Shown here: positions 6,724 to 13,074 of the stretch, piece after piece
How the letters are laid out: each line of letters begins with the position of its first letter
Numbering within the stretch: position 1 is the first letter of the stretch
DNA from: an uncultured Shinella sp.
Lineage (GTDB): Bacteria > Pseudomonadota > Alphaproteobacteria > Rhizobiales > Rhizobiaceae
Direction: 5' to 3'
DNA length: 16,886 nt
Assembly (NCBI RefSeq): GCF_946479415.1
Contig: NZ_CAMLFY010000101.1
Span: 1 to 16,886 of the forward strand
Translations under genes and position numbers: made by a program
The notes under the pieces: model-generated
The model's input: the letters and a program-made list of their open reading frames with translations, nothing else
What the model was told of the DNA's origin: nothing
Databases searched by the model: none

Positions 6724-6746
6724 GAAGTGATCATGTCGGTCACTTC
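6724..6746. repeat. 7-bp inverted repeat between dsbB and tRNA-Leu
   Basis: GAAGTGA (6724-6730) and TCACTTC (6740-6746) are perfect inverted arms with a 9-base spacer, lying about 12 bp upstream of the possible dsbB -35. No T-tract is present. It could be an operator for dsbB or a chance repeat. Confidence 0.4.
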
Positions 6747-6760
6747 CGATTTAGCACCGA

Positions 6761-6783
6761 TTTGCCGGTTGCCGCCCGGCAAA
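6761..6783. repeat. 8-bp inverted repeat just upstream of tRNA-Leu
   Basis: TTTGCCGG (6761-6768) and CCGGCAAA (6776-6783) form a perfect 8-bp stem with a 7-base loop, 33 bp before the tRNA. It occupies the region where the tRNA promoter should be and is not followed by a T-tract, so a terminator is unlikely. No obvious -10/-35 pair for the tRNA was found around it. Confidence 0.4.
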
Positions 6784-6816
6784 GCATCGTGTAAACGGCG
6801 ATTGCTTCAGTGCCGT

Positions 6817-6901
6817 GCCCCATTGGCGGAACTGGTAGACGCGCTCGACTCAAAATCGAGTTCCGAAAGGAGTGCTGGTTCGATTCCGGCATGGGGCACC
6901 A
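6817..6901 (+). tRNA. tRNA-Leu (anticodon CAA)
   Basis: The 85-nt sequence folds as a class II tRNA. The acceptor stem is GCCCCAT with ATGGGGC, followed by discriminator A and an encoded CCA (6899-6901). The anticodon stem CTCGA/TCGAG encloses the loop CTCAAAA, giving anticodon CAA (reads UUG). A variable arm TTCCGAAAGGAGT follows, then a T-arm GCTGG/CCGGC around TTCGATT. The D-arm contains TGGCGGAACTGGTAGACGC, typical of bacterial leucine tRNAs. It is intact and stands at the boundary between ordinary and AT-richer sequence, a position often used by integrating elements. Confidence 0.96.
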
Positions 6902-7182
6902 ACAAGCATCATTGCCGTATTCGCAAAGCGCTTTCTCGGCGGCCTTTGTTTACCTCGTAACTTATTTTGAGGCCGAGTGGCCTTCGGCGGCATGTTCGGT
7001 CGCCCTTGTTTGGTCTCGACCTTTGTCCACATGAGCATTTTTCGCCCACTGCGATTTGGGCGCGCCTCATTGTATTGGCGGGTCAAGGGACAGCAATAGA
7101 TCCTGAGATCTAACGCCTCAACAACACATATATTATCTACTTCGCCTTTCTCTAGACGACGCAGTTACACCGGCGTTTCATT
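6902..7182. other. Non-coding gap downstream of tRNA-Leu
   Basis: No convincing gene is seen here. The ORFs that cross this stretch read through the tRNA and lack ribosome-binding sites. It holds small imperfect repeats: AGGCC/GGCCT (6970-6983), CGCCCA/TGGGCG (7043-7062) and TAGATC/GATCTA (7097-7112), none followed by a T-tract. The second half becomes AT-rich (around 7120-7145). No copy of the tRNA 3' end and no integrase remnant was recognised. Confidence 0.6.
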
Positions 7183-7184
7183 TA

Positions 7185-7224
7185 GAGAAAACGGACTGGC
7201 CGCGGTCGTAGCCGCGGCCAGTCC
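7185..7224 (-). terminator. Rho-independent terminator of the GSCFA-PhyH operon
   Basis: A perfect 13-bp GC-rich stem is formed by GGACTGGCCGCGG (7193-7205) and CCGCGGCCAGTCC (7212-7224) around a 6-base loop. On the minus strand it is followed by GTTTTCTCT, a short U-tract. It begins 10 bp after the stop codon of the PhyH-family gene, exactly where an operon terminator is expected. Confidence 0.88.
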
Positions 7225-7233
7225 TCAGGAACG

Positions 7234-8439
7234 TTAGATCATGTTCTGCATGAAGCGTACGCCCGACCTCACCGCATACTTGCGGACCAGGGCTGCCGCT
7301 TCCTCAATATCCTTGTTCTTCGTCTTCTGTACCTGCAGGATCTTTCTGTCAGATGCAGCAAGAGGCCGGCCGAACAATGAATTGGTGTACTGAACCTGCG
7401 CCATGATCCGGTGGCCTACCTCAGGGCGAAGGCCTTTGTGTAAAGCGCTCGTATCCACCAGGAAGACAGTACCTGCTTTGCCGGTAATCTTTTGTGTCTT
7501 GGTGTGCTGCTTGTTTCTCTCGATAGCCGCGTCGTCGTGCCGACCATCAGCCCACAATGCCGCCGGCCGCGAGCGATGCGAGCCGCGAATAAGTGTATGC
7601 GGCCCACTCTTCTCGTCAACGTCAGTCAGATAGATGAACATCTTCACGAAGCCCAGGCGGTGCATGTCGTGATGATAGAGTTGCGCGTTATCCGACAGTT
7701 CCTTCGCATGCTTCGGCTTTGCAGAGGAGCTGATGAAGGCAACGGGCGTGTTGAAGATGGGCGGTACGCCCAGGTAACGCTGCACGATCGAAAGGAAGAG
7801 GGGATCAGCGGCGACTTCGTACATCTCTTCGAAGCCCATAAGCCAACGGGCGTCGCCCTTGAGAAGCCCCGGAGCATCCTCCTTGGACTTCATCATCTTA
7901 GCGATCTTGTCGCCATGATCCTCGGTCATCCGCTTGATGGTTTTTTCGCGGAGGCTCGTCACGATGCGATCCGGGACCGGAAATTTGCATACCCAGAAAC
8001 TATGCTTTTCCATATAGCGCGTCGCGCCGTGGATTACCTTTTCCCAGGCGTCGGACGTGGTGTCTTCGCCATCTTCACCATTCGTCATGGTGATGAGATT
8101 ATCGGAACCGCCACCTTCGCCCGTGACATATCCCGAAAAGAGGCTCTGGGACATATCATATTGTGTTTTGTGAATATGCGTGGAGAGAACGTCCGAGAAA
8201 ACCTTGTTGCTCTTTCCGCTCGTTTCGGAGAACGCCGCGCGCATGTGAAGGTAGGTTTCTTCATCATTCGTACCGAGGGACTTCACGAAGTCTTCGTATC
8301 CGCGAACGATGCGGTGAGCGCGCCAATTGGGCTCGAGATAGTGCCCGAGATTCTTCTTCAAGTCATCAACAGCCAGTTGCTCCAACTGGAGGGAAGAATC
8401 TCTTGCTTCGAGCAAGATTCTGTCGGGGAATGCATTCAC
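7234..8439 (-). CDS. Phytanoyl-CoA dioxygenase (PhyH) family protein
   Basis: This 401-residue protein has the iron-binding facial triad of Fe(II)/2-oxoglutarate oxygenases: the HxD motif in YHHDMH (His256, Asp258) and a distal histidine in DTSALHKGLRP (His334), with Arg344 in GHRIMAQVQY as likely 2-oxoglutarate anchor. The SGPHTLIRGSHR segment (278-289) is characteristic of PhyH-type hydroxylases. Members hydroxylate small molecules, lipids or natural products; the substrate here is unknown. The first 200 residues are not recognised and exceed the usual family core. The start is GTG with a strong GAGGAG upstream. It follows the GSCFA gene by 22 bp, so the two are an operon, and it is closed by a strong terminator. 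Base composition is AT-richer than in flanking genes. Confidence 0.85.
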   Translation of the reverse strand: MNAFPDRILLEARDSSLQLEQLAVDDLKKNLGHYLEPNWRAHRIVRGYEDFVKSLGTNDEETYLHMRAAFSETSGKSNKVFSDVLSTHIHKTQYDMSQSLFSGYVTGEGGGSDNLITMTNGEDGEDTTSDAWEKVIHGATRYMEKHSFWVCKFPVPDRIVTSLREKTIKRMTEDHGDKIAKMMKSKEDAPGLLKGDARWLMGFEEMYEVAADPLFLSIVQRYLGVPPIFNTPVAFISSSAKPKHAKELSDNAQLYHHDMHRLGFVKMFIYLTDVDEKSGPHTLIRGSHRSRPAALWADGRHDDAAIERNKQHTKTQKITGKAGTVFLVDTSALHKGLRPEVGHRIMAQVQYTNSLFGRPLAASDRKILQVQKTKNKDIEEAAALVRKYAVRSGVRFMQNMI

Positions 8440-8461
8440 GTTGGGATCTCCTCAGGGGAAC

Positions 8462-9472
8462 TTACTGGGTATTTTCGATCAGGTGGGCCGCTTTAAAGGT
8501 CGAAACGATCTTTGAGACGACCCAGTTTGCCACATGCCTTCCGTCATCGTCGCGAAAGCTCGAAGGCGCATTCGCCATGACGATCTCGTAAGACGGGAAG
8601 TACGTGACGTTGTCGAACTTTCGTGCGACCGCGCCTAGGGCGGCGCGAAGGATGCTCTTACCCTCTGTGTTTGCGACAAGAATGTCGTTTTCGCCAAAGG
8701 TACGTGCGAGTCCTACGGGGGATACCGTTACAACGATTCGGGCGTTGGGATTTATCGAGTTGATGATCTCGACCACGCGTGACATGTTTTCCACGTTCTC
8801 TTCATAAGACGACATGTAAAACTCGGTTTCATCTTCGCCCGCCCCACCGGAATAGCCCGGTTTTTGGCAAGCAACCTTGCCTGTCAGCTTGTTGATGAAA
8901 ACTTCCGCCATGCCCATGGTCAGGAAAAAAACCGAAGCCTCCCGAATGCCGCGATCGATCGCAGCATCGACCAGTTCGTTTGCGGTCAGGAGGTCCTGAG
9001 GGGTCCTTGCGAGAATCAGACGCCTGTACGGATCCTGATAGGCAACGTCACCACCCCAATAGGGGTCTTTCGCGCGCCAATAGTCCTCGGGATCGCGCGG
9101 GAATTCGCCGATGTGTCGTTCAAATTCCTGGCGAATCGTGAATGTGTTGAAATAGTCCGAGTGCGGGCGCCCAGGCAGGCGGTCAATTCGATAGCGGTCG
9201 TGCGCCATCGGGATGTCCTGCATCGGCGGGCCGACATTGATGCCCTCTGCCGTCAGAGCGACACGGATGCGCTCGGCAAAGCAGCTACCCATCGCGAAAA
9301 CTATATCATCAGATGAAAATATCGGTTTGCGCGTGACAGTCAGGAGCTTGTTCTGGAAATAAGAACTCCATCGAGGGTTCGCTTTGTCACGGACCTGGAT
9401 TTTTTTGATCGGAGCGTCCGAAGGTGAGGCTTCATTGCCGACCGGCGCTGCATTGTCATACTCGGAGGTCAT
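8462..9472 (-). CDS. GSCFA domain protein (SGNH-hydrolase-like)
   Basis: This 336-residue protein contains the name-giving motif MGSCFAERI (61-69), with Ser63 as possible nucleophile. Further blocks look like the SGNH/GDSL fold: LTMGMAEVF (184-192), VTVSPVGLARTF (248-259) and a C-terminal DDGRHVANW (309-317) that can supply the Asp-x-x-His pair (Asp310, His313). The family is uncharacterised; relatives in the SGNH clan are esterases or acyltransferases, so acyl removal or transfer is the likely chemistry (inference). No signal peptide is seen, suggesting a cytosolic enzyme. GGGA lies 6 nt before the ATG. It is the first gene of an operon with the PhyH-family dioxygenase. Confidence 0.85.
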   Translation of the reverse strand: MTSEYDNAAPVGNEASPSDAPIKKIQVRDKANPRWSSYFQNKLLTVTRKPIFSSDDIVFAMGSCFAERIRVALTAEGINVGPPMQDIPMAHDRYRIDRLPGRPHSDYFNTFTIRQEFERHIGEFPRDPEDYWRAKDPYWGGDVAYQDPYRRLILARTPQDLLTANELVDAAIDRGIREASVFFLTMGMAEVFINKLTGKVACQKPGYSGGAGEDETEFYMSSYEENVENMSRVVEIINSINPNARIVVTVSPVGLARTFGENDILVANTEGKSILRAALGAVARKFDNVTYFPSYEIVMANAPSSFRDDDGRHVANWVVSKIVSTFKAAHLIENTQ

Positions 9473-9499
9473 ATCTTATCCCAATGAAGTGGCGCCGCA

Positions 9500-9528
9500 T
9501 GCTTATAAACTGGACAATCAGAGTCAAG
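9500..9528 (-). promoter_or_regulatory. Predicted promoter of the GSCFA-PhyH operon
   Basis: On the minus strand CTTGAC (9528-9523), matching the alphaproteobacterial -35 consensus, is followed after 17 nt by TAAGCA (9505-9500); an overlapping TATAAG at 15-nt spacing is an alternative -10. The GSCFA ATG is about 20-30 nt downstream of the expected start. A perfect inverted repeat ends 3 bp upstream of the -35. Confidence 0.5.
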
Positions 9529-9530
9529 AG

Positions 9531-9556
9531 GTCAGCTCACCTTTGGTTGAGCTGAC
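9531..9556. promoter_or_regulatory. Perfect 9-bp inverted repeat, candidate operator
   Basis: GTCAGCTCA (9531-9539) and TGAGCTGAC (9548-9556) are perfect inverted arms with an 8-base spacer (26 bp overall). It is adjacent to the predicted -35 of the GSCFA-PhyH operon. No T-tract follows on either strand and no gene ends here, so a regulator-binding site is more likely than a terminator. The regulator is not in the window. Confidence 0.5.
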
Positions 9557-9938
9557 ACGGCGCAACGCAGAAGAGAGCACGAAACTCCGCTTTCGGAGCC
9601 ATGACCATCAGAACTCCAGAAGCAAATATCCTGTCAATGACACGCTTCGCTCGCGTTCGATGACCACGATCTTACGCTTTCCCTCTTCTTCCTTCAACGT
9701 TTCTGCAATTTCCGAAGGCTTCACAGGTGACCCGCCGTACGGCGCTTAGACTGGGACGAGGCCTCGCCAAGGATTTGAAACCATGTCAGGCAAACTGCTA
9801 AGCCAAAACCTCGCTGGCTCACTACGACTTTTTCAACCACTTGGTCATTAAAAAATTCGTTTTTTAGCGGGAACAAATTTTGCAGAGCCGCATTTATTAT
9901 GTGCAACTGCAGACACCCCCGGATGCGGTTGTGAGGGG
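9557..9938. other. AT-rich gap between the operon and the RTX gene; no firm gene
   Basis: No gene here can be supported firmly. Two short leftward frames are notable: 9906-9721 (61 codons, TTG start, AT-rich) and 9724-9608 (38 codons, GTG start, charged sequence with KEEEGKRK), which share a GTGA stop/start overlap. Neither matches a known family. Also present are a 12-bp perfect palindrome CGCCGTACGGCG (9733-9744) and an A/T-only hairpin with six A and six T around TTCG (9849-9866). GC is markedly low at 9841-9900 (19 of 60 bases). Confidence 0.5.
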
Positions 9939-9969
9939 GACCCGAGAGCGATGTGCACGCTCTTGGGTC
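9939..9969 (-). terminator. Terminator-like hairpin downstream of the RTX gene
   Basis: GACCCGAGAGCG (9939-9950) pairs with CGCTCTTGGGTC (9958-9969) over 12 positions with one mismatch and a 7-base loop. It lies 57 bp beyond the RTX stop codon, a plausible place for that gene's terminator. The minus strand continues with CCCCCTC rather than a U-tract, so intrinsic termination is doubtful; it may instead protect the 3' end. Confidence 0.45.
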
Positions 9970-10025
9970 TCAACCATTTTCGGGGCACCTCACGCACAAT
10001 GCGGGATGCCGGCGCTTCGCTGGAG

Positions 10026-10916
10026 CTAGAGGATGAAGTCGCCCTTGATCAGGTTGATCGAGGTGTCGAGGACGATCTTGAAATCCGCCTTGCCGTTACC
10101 GTCGATGTCGCCATACACGAACGTATCGCCGCCGGACTTTTCGTAGCGCAACTCACCCGCCTTGCTGTGGAATTTCTGACTGCCGATGAAGGCGAAATCC
10201 TGCATGCCCGTCTTCAGCGTGTTCGCGTCGAAAGCGCTGAGGTCGATCTTGTCCTTCTGCGTCCGGCTGAAGTCGTAGATCGTGTCCGGGGCACCCGTCG
10301 TCGAATCCGTCTTGGAGCGGAAGACGAACGTGTCAGCACCCGCGCCGCCATAGAGCTTGTCGGCGCCCGCACCACCCTCCAGGCGATCATTACCGGCATC
10401 GCCCTTCAGCGTGTCGTTGCCGTTGCCGCCGTAGAGCTTGTCGTTGCCGTTGCCGCCGGAAATCTTGTCGTGGCCGTCATAGCCATAGAGCGTATCGTTG
10501 CCATCGCCACCCCAGAAGACGTCGGCATATTTGGTTGCCTTGATAACGTCGTTGCCCGAGAGCAGCGCATTCAGGAATTTGGTGCTGCTGCCGCTGTCGA
10601 TCGCGTTGGTAAGCGCCGTACCGGACAGCGAAAGCCCCGTGATATCGAGAACCTTCGCCCCTTCGGCAATGGCCTTAAAGGATGTAAACGTCCCGGTTTT
10701 GACGCCGATTACTTCACCGGCGGCATTCTTCGCATAGGTTAGGCCCTTGCCGACGAAGGTCATCGACGTATCTTCACCAACATCCCAGAATTTCATCGAG
10801 GTCGTGGTAAATTTTTCCCTGTCGAAATCCAGGATCGACTGAAGTCGTTCCGATGTAAACTCGCTGAAATTGGCGCCAGACGTTGCTGAAAAACCGCTAA
10901 TATTGATGGTACTCAT
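10026..10916 (-). CDS. RTX (hemolysin-type) calcium-binding protein, likely type I secreted
   Basis: This 296-residue protein contains seven consecutive nonapeptide RTX units of the GGxGxDxLx type (136-198), which bind calcium in a parallel beta-roll after export. They are followed by a serralysin-like C-terminal region with GDIDGNGKADFKIVLD (269-284), ending in DFIL, the usual uncleaved type I secretion signal; no N-terminal signal peptide is present. The first 130 residues carry no domain I recognise and no protease or lipase motif. In rhizobia such small RTX proteins include adhesins and matrix proteins, but the role here is open. ATG 10916 has GAGG 8 nt upstream. No ABC exporter or HlyD partner is in the window. 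Confidence 0.9.
   Translation of the reverse strand: MSTINISGFSATSGANFSEFTSERLQSILDFDREKFTTTSMKFWDVGEDTSMTFVGKGLTYAKNAAGEVIGVKTGTFTSFKAIAEGAKVLDITGLSLSGTALTNAIDSGSSTKFLNALLSGNDVIKATKYADVFWGGDGNDTLYGYDGHDKISGGNGNDKLYGGNGNDTLKGDAGNDRLEGGAGADKLYGGAGADTFVFRSKTDSTTGAPDTIYDFSRTQKDKIDLSAFDANTLKTGMQDFAFIGSQKFHSKAGELRYEKSGGDTFVYGDIDGNGKADFKIVLDTSINLIKGDFIL
10323..10511 (-). repeat. RTX nonapeptide repeat array (7 units, coding)
   Basis: Seven in-frame 27-bp units encode GGDGNDTLY, GYDGHDKIS, GGNGNDKLY, GGNGNDTLK, GDAGNDRLE, GGAGADKLY and GGAGADTFV. DNA similarity between units is visible as repeated GCCGTTGCCGCCGTAGAG-like stretches on the plus strand. The second unit is the most divergent (GYDGHDKIS). 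Confidence 0.9.
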
Positions 10917-11091
10917 ATAATTATCCTCGATTGGTATGGTCGATGCTTAACGGGGGCAGCCCATAGCGACAACGTCCATTCCGGGGCGGATATGCCCGAC
11001 TTTGAAACAGTCCTAATCCTCCCTTAAACCGCAGCGAACAAATGCCATCCTTCCGCGTTTTCTTTCGTTAACTCGATCAAAGGAGCGCGTC

Positions 11092-11355
11092 ATGGTTTTC
11101 AAGGAAGCCACCTTCAAGGGCGAGAAACCCGAACATGCCGAGCCACCACATCCCGCCTGGCTGGAAGCGCAGGTGGCCGATGCCCTGTCCGTCGCCGGCG
11201 ACGTGGATGCCTCCGATGTCACCGTGACCTGCAAGGGGCGCCGGATCATCCTGTCGGGCAGCATCGGCTCCGCAGAGGAGGCCGAGCGCGCCGTCATCAT
11301 CGCGGCCTCGGTGAAGGACGTCGAGGAGATCGACAACCGCCTCGCCTGGCCCTGA
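11092..11355 (+). CDS. BON domain protein
   Basis: This 87-residue protein is essentially a single BON domain, with the pattern WLEAQVADALSVAG (23-36), DVTVTCKGRRIILSGSI (42-58) and a closing AERAVIIAASVKDVEEIDNRL helix-strand segment (64-84). BON domains occur in OsmY- and secretin-related proteins and are thought to bind lipids or membranes. No signal peptide is visible, so this copy appears cytosolic, which is less common. The ATG is preceded by AAAGGAG at 6 nt, an excellent ribosome-binding site. It stands alone, 75 bp before the acyl-CoA synthetase on the same strand; no promoter was clearly recognised. Confidence 0.85.
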   Translation: MVFKEATFKGEKPEHAEPPHPAWLEAQVADALSVAGDVDASDVTVTCKGRRIILSGSIGSAEEAERAVIIAASVKDVEEIDNRLAWP

Positions 11356-11430
11356 GCCCGCAAAAAGCCGCCCATTGCGGACGCCCCCTCCGAAATGCTA
11401 GTTGCAGTGCAGCAAACTGGAGTGGTGCGG

Positions 11431-13074
11431 ATGCTCTCGGAGAGATCGACCTATGATGCGCTGTACGGGGATTTCCGCTGGGACATCCCCGACCGGTTCA
11501 ACATAGGCACCGCCGTCTCCAATGCCTGGGCCGCCCAAGCGCCGGACCGCGTCTGTCTCCAGCACTTCCTGCCGGATGCCGCCCCTCTCTCCATGACCTA
11601 TGGCGAACTCGCCGCCCGCTCCGACGCCTTCGCGGCAGCCCTTGCCGCAGAAGGCGTGCGACAGGGTGACCGCGTCGCAATCCTGTTGCCGCAGGGTTTC
11701 GAGACCGTCGTCGCCCATGTCGCGATTTACAAGCTCAGCGCCATCGCGCTGCCCTTGGCACTACTGTTCGGCGCCGATGCGTTGCTGTTCCGGCTGAAGA
11801 ATGCTGAGGCCAAAGCGATCGTAACGAACCGCTTCGGTGCGGAACGCCTCGGACCGATCCGCGCCGAATTGCCGACGCTCGATCTTGTCGTAACAACGCA
11901 GCCGTCGGGTGATCCCTCGGCAAAATCCTTCCACGATCTCGTCGAGAAACATGCCGGCCCCTTCGCCGCCGTCGACAGCGGCCCGGGCGATCCGGCGATG
12001 ATGATCTACACGTCAGGCACGACGGGGCCGCCGAAGGGCGCGCTGCATGGCCACCGCGTACTGCTCGGCCATGTGCCGGGTTTCCAGATGCACCATGAAT
12101 TCCTGCCGCAGCCGGGCGACCGCATCTGGACGCCATCGGACTGGGCCTGGGCAGGGGGGCTTCTCAACGTACTCTTGCCCGCGCTGCTGCTCGGCGTACC
12201 CGTCGTCTCCTCGCCGGGCCAGAAATTCGATCCCGACATGGCCTATCGCATCATGCAGGACATGGACGTGCGCAACGCCTTCATTCCGCCGACGGCGCTC
12301 AGACTGATGAAGACCGTCGCCAATCCGCGTGAAAAATACCGGCTCAACCTGCGCACCATCGGCTCGGCCGGTGAATCGCTCGGCCGCGAGACCTGGGAAT
12401 GGGTGCGCGACACGCTCGGCATCACCATCAACGAATTCTATGGCCAGACCGAGTGCAATATCGTGCTCGGCTCCATCGGCAAGCTCGGCATCTCCCGGCC
12501 GGGGCCGATCGGCAAGGCGGTTCCGGGCCATGTCGTCGCGATCATCGACGCGGATGGCAGGGAAGTGCCGCGCGGCACGGTAGGCCAGGTCGCCGTCAAG
12601 CGGCCCGACCCCGTCATGTTCCTCGGCTACTGGAGGAACGAGAAAGCGACGGCGGAAAAATTCATCGGCGACTGGATGACGACGGGCGATCTCGGGCGCA
12701 TGGACGAGGAGGGTTACGTCACCTTCTTCGGCCGCGACGACGACGTGATCACCTCCTCGGGCTATCGCATCGGGCCAAGCGAGATCGAGGATTGCCTGGC
12801 CGGCCATCCCGCCGTGCAGCTTGCCGCCGCCGTCGGCAAGCCGGATCCGGTGCGCACGGAGATCGTGAAGGCCTATGTGATGCTGCGCCCGGGCCAGACG
12901 CCCTCGCCGGCGCTGGCGGTGGAAATCCGCGAATGGGTGAAATCGCGGCTTTCCATGCACGAATATCCGCGCGAGGTGGATTTCGTCGACAGCCTGCCGC
13001 TCACGACGTCGGGCAAGGTCATCCGCCACCTCTTGCGCAAGCGCGCGGCGGAGGAGACACCCTTCGCCGCCTGA
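11431..13074 (+). CDS. AMP-dependent acyl-CoA synthetase (medium-chain/acetyl-CoA synthetase-like)
   Basis: This 547-residue ANL-superfamily enzyme activates a carboxylic acid as acyl-AMP and transfers it to CoA. Core motifs are all present: phosphate loop YTSGTTGPPKG (193-203), A5 NEFYGQTE (334-341), A7 TGDLG (418-422), the hinge and A8 GYRIGPSEIE (444-453), and A10 LPLTTSGKVIR with the adenylation lysine Lys529. The SDWAWAGGLLN segment (236-246) and overall layout resemble medium-chain acyl-CoA synthetases, but chain length cannot be assigned. The in-frame ATG at 11395 lacks a Shine-Dalgarno; ATG 11431 has GGAG 8 nt upstream and is used. Its TGA directly abuts the stop of the convergent GNAT gene. 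Confidence 0.9.
   Translation: MLSERSTYDALYGDFRWDIPDRFNIGTAVSNAWAAQAPDRVCLQHFLPDAAPLSMTYGELAARSDAFAAALAAEGVRQGDRVAILLPQGFETVVAHVAIYKLSAIALPLALLFGADALLFRLKNAEAKAIVTNRFGAERLGPIRAELPTLDLVVTTQPSGDPSAKSFHDLVEKHAGPFAAVDSGPGDPAMMIYTSGTTGPPKGALHGHRVLLGHVPGFQMHHEFLPQPGDRIWTPSDWAWAGGLLNVLLPALLLGVPVVSSPGQKFDPDMAYRIMQDMDVRNAFIPPTALRLMKTVANPREKYRLNLRTIGSAGESLGRETWEWVRDTLGITINEFYGQTECNIVLGSIGKLGISRPGPIGKAVPGHVVAIIDADGREVPRGTVGQVAVKRPDPVMFLGYWRNEKATAEKFIGDWMTTGDLGRMDEEGYVTFFGRDDDVITSSGYRIGPSEIEDCLAGHPAVQLAAAVGKPDPVRTEIVKAYVMLRPGQTPSPALAVEIREWVKSRLSMHEYPREVDFVDSLPLTTSGKVIRHLLRKRAAEETPFAA

Noticed and set aside
6850..7086. 78-residue leftward ORF downstream of and across the tRNA-Leu
   Set aside because: It runs antisense through the tRNA gene, lacks a ribosome-binding site and has a basic, low-complexity composition typical of spurious calls next to tRNAs.
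9849..9866. A/T-only hairpin with TTCG loop as a terminator
   Set aside because: The stem has only A-T pairs and would be too weak; no gene ends nearby on either strand.
9982..9989. GGGGCACC copy matching the end of tRNA-Leu, a possible att site
   Set aside because: Only 8 identical bases; the same octamer also occurs near 10290 inside the RTX gene, as expected by chance. Not enough for an integration repeat.
10323..10511. Regularly repeated DNA that could suggest a CRISPR or satellite array
   Set aside because: The 27-bp periodicity is in frame with the RTX protein and encodes GGxGxDxLx units; there are no unique spacers.
11395..11430. Longer N-terminus for the acyl-CoA synthetase starting at ATG 11395
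   Set aside because: No Shine-Dalgarno precedes 11395, while ATG 11431 has GGAG at good spacing.
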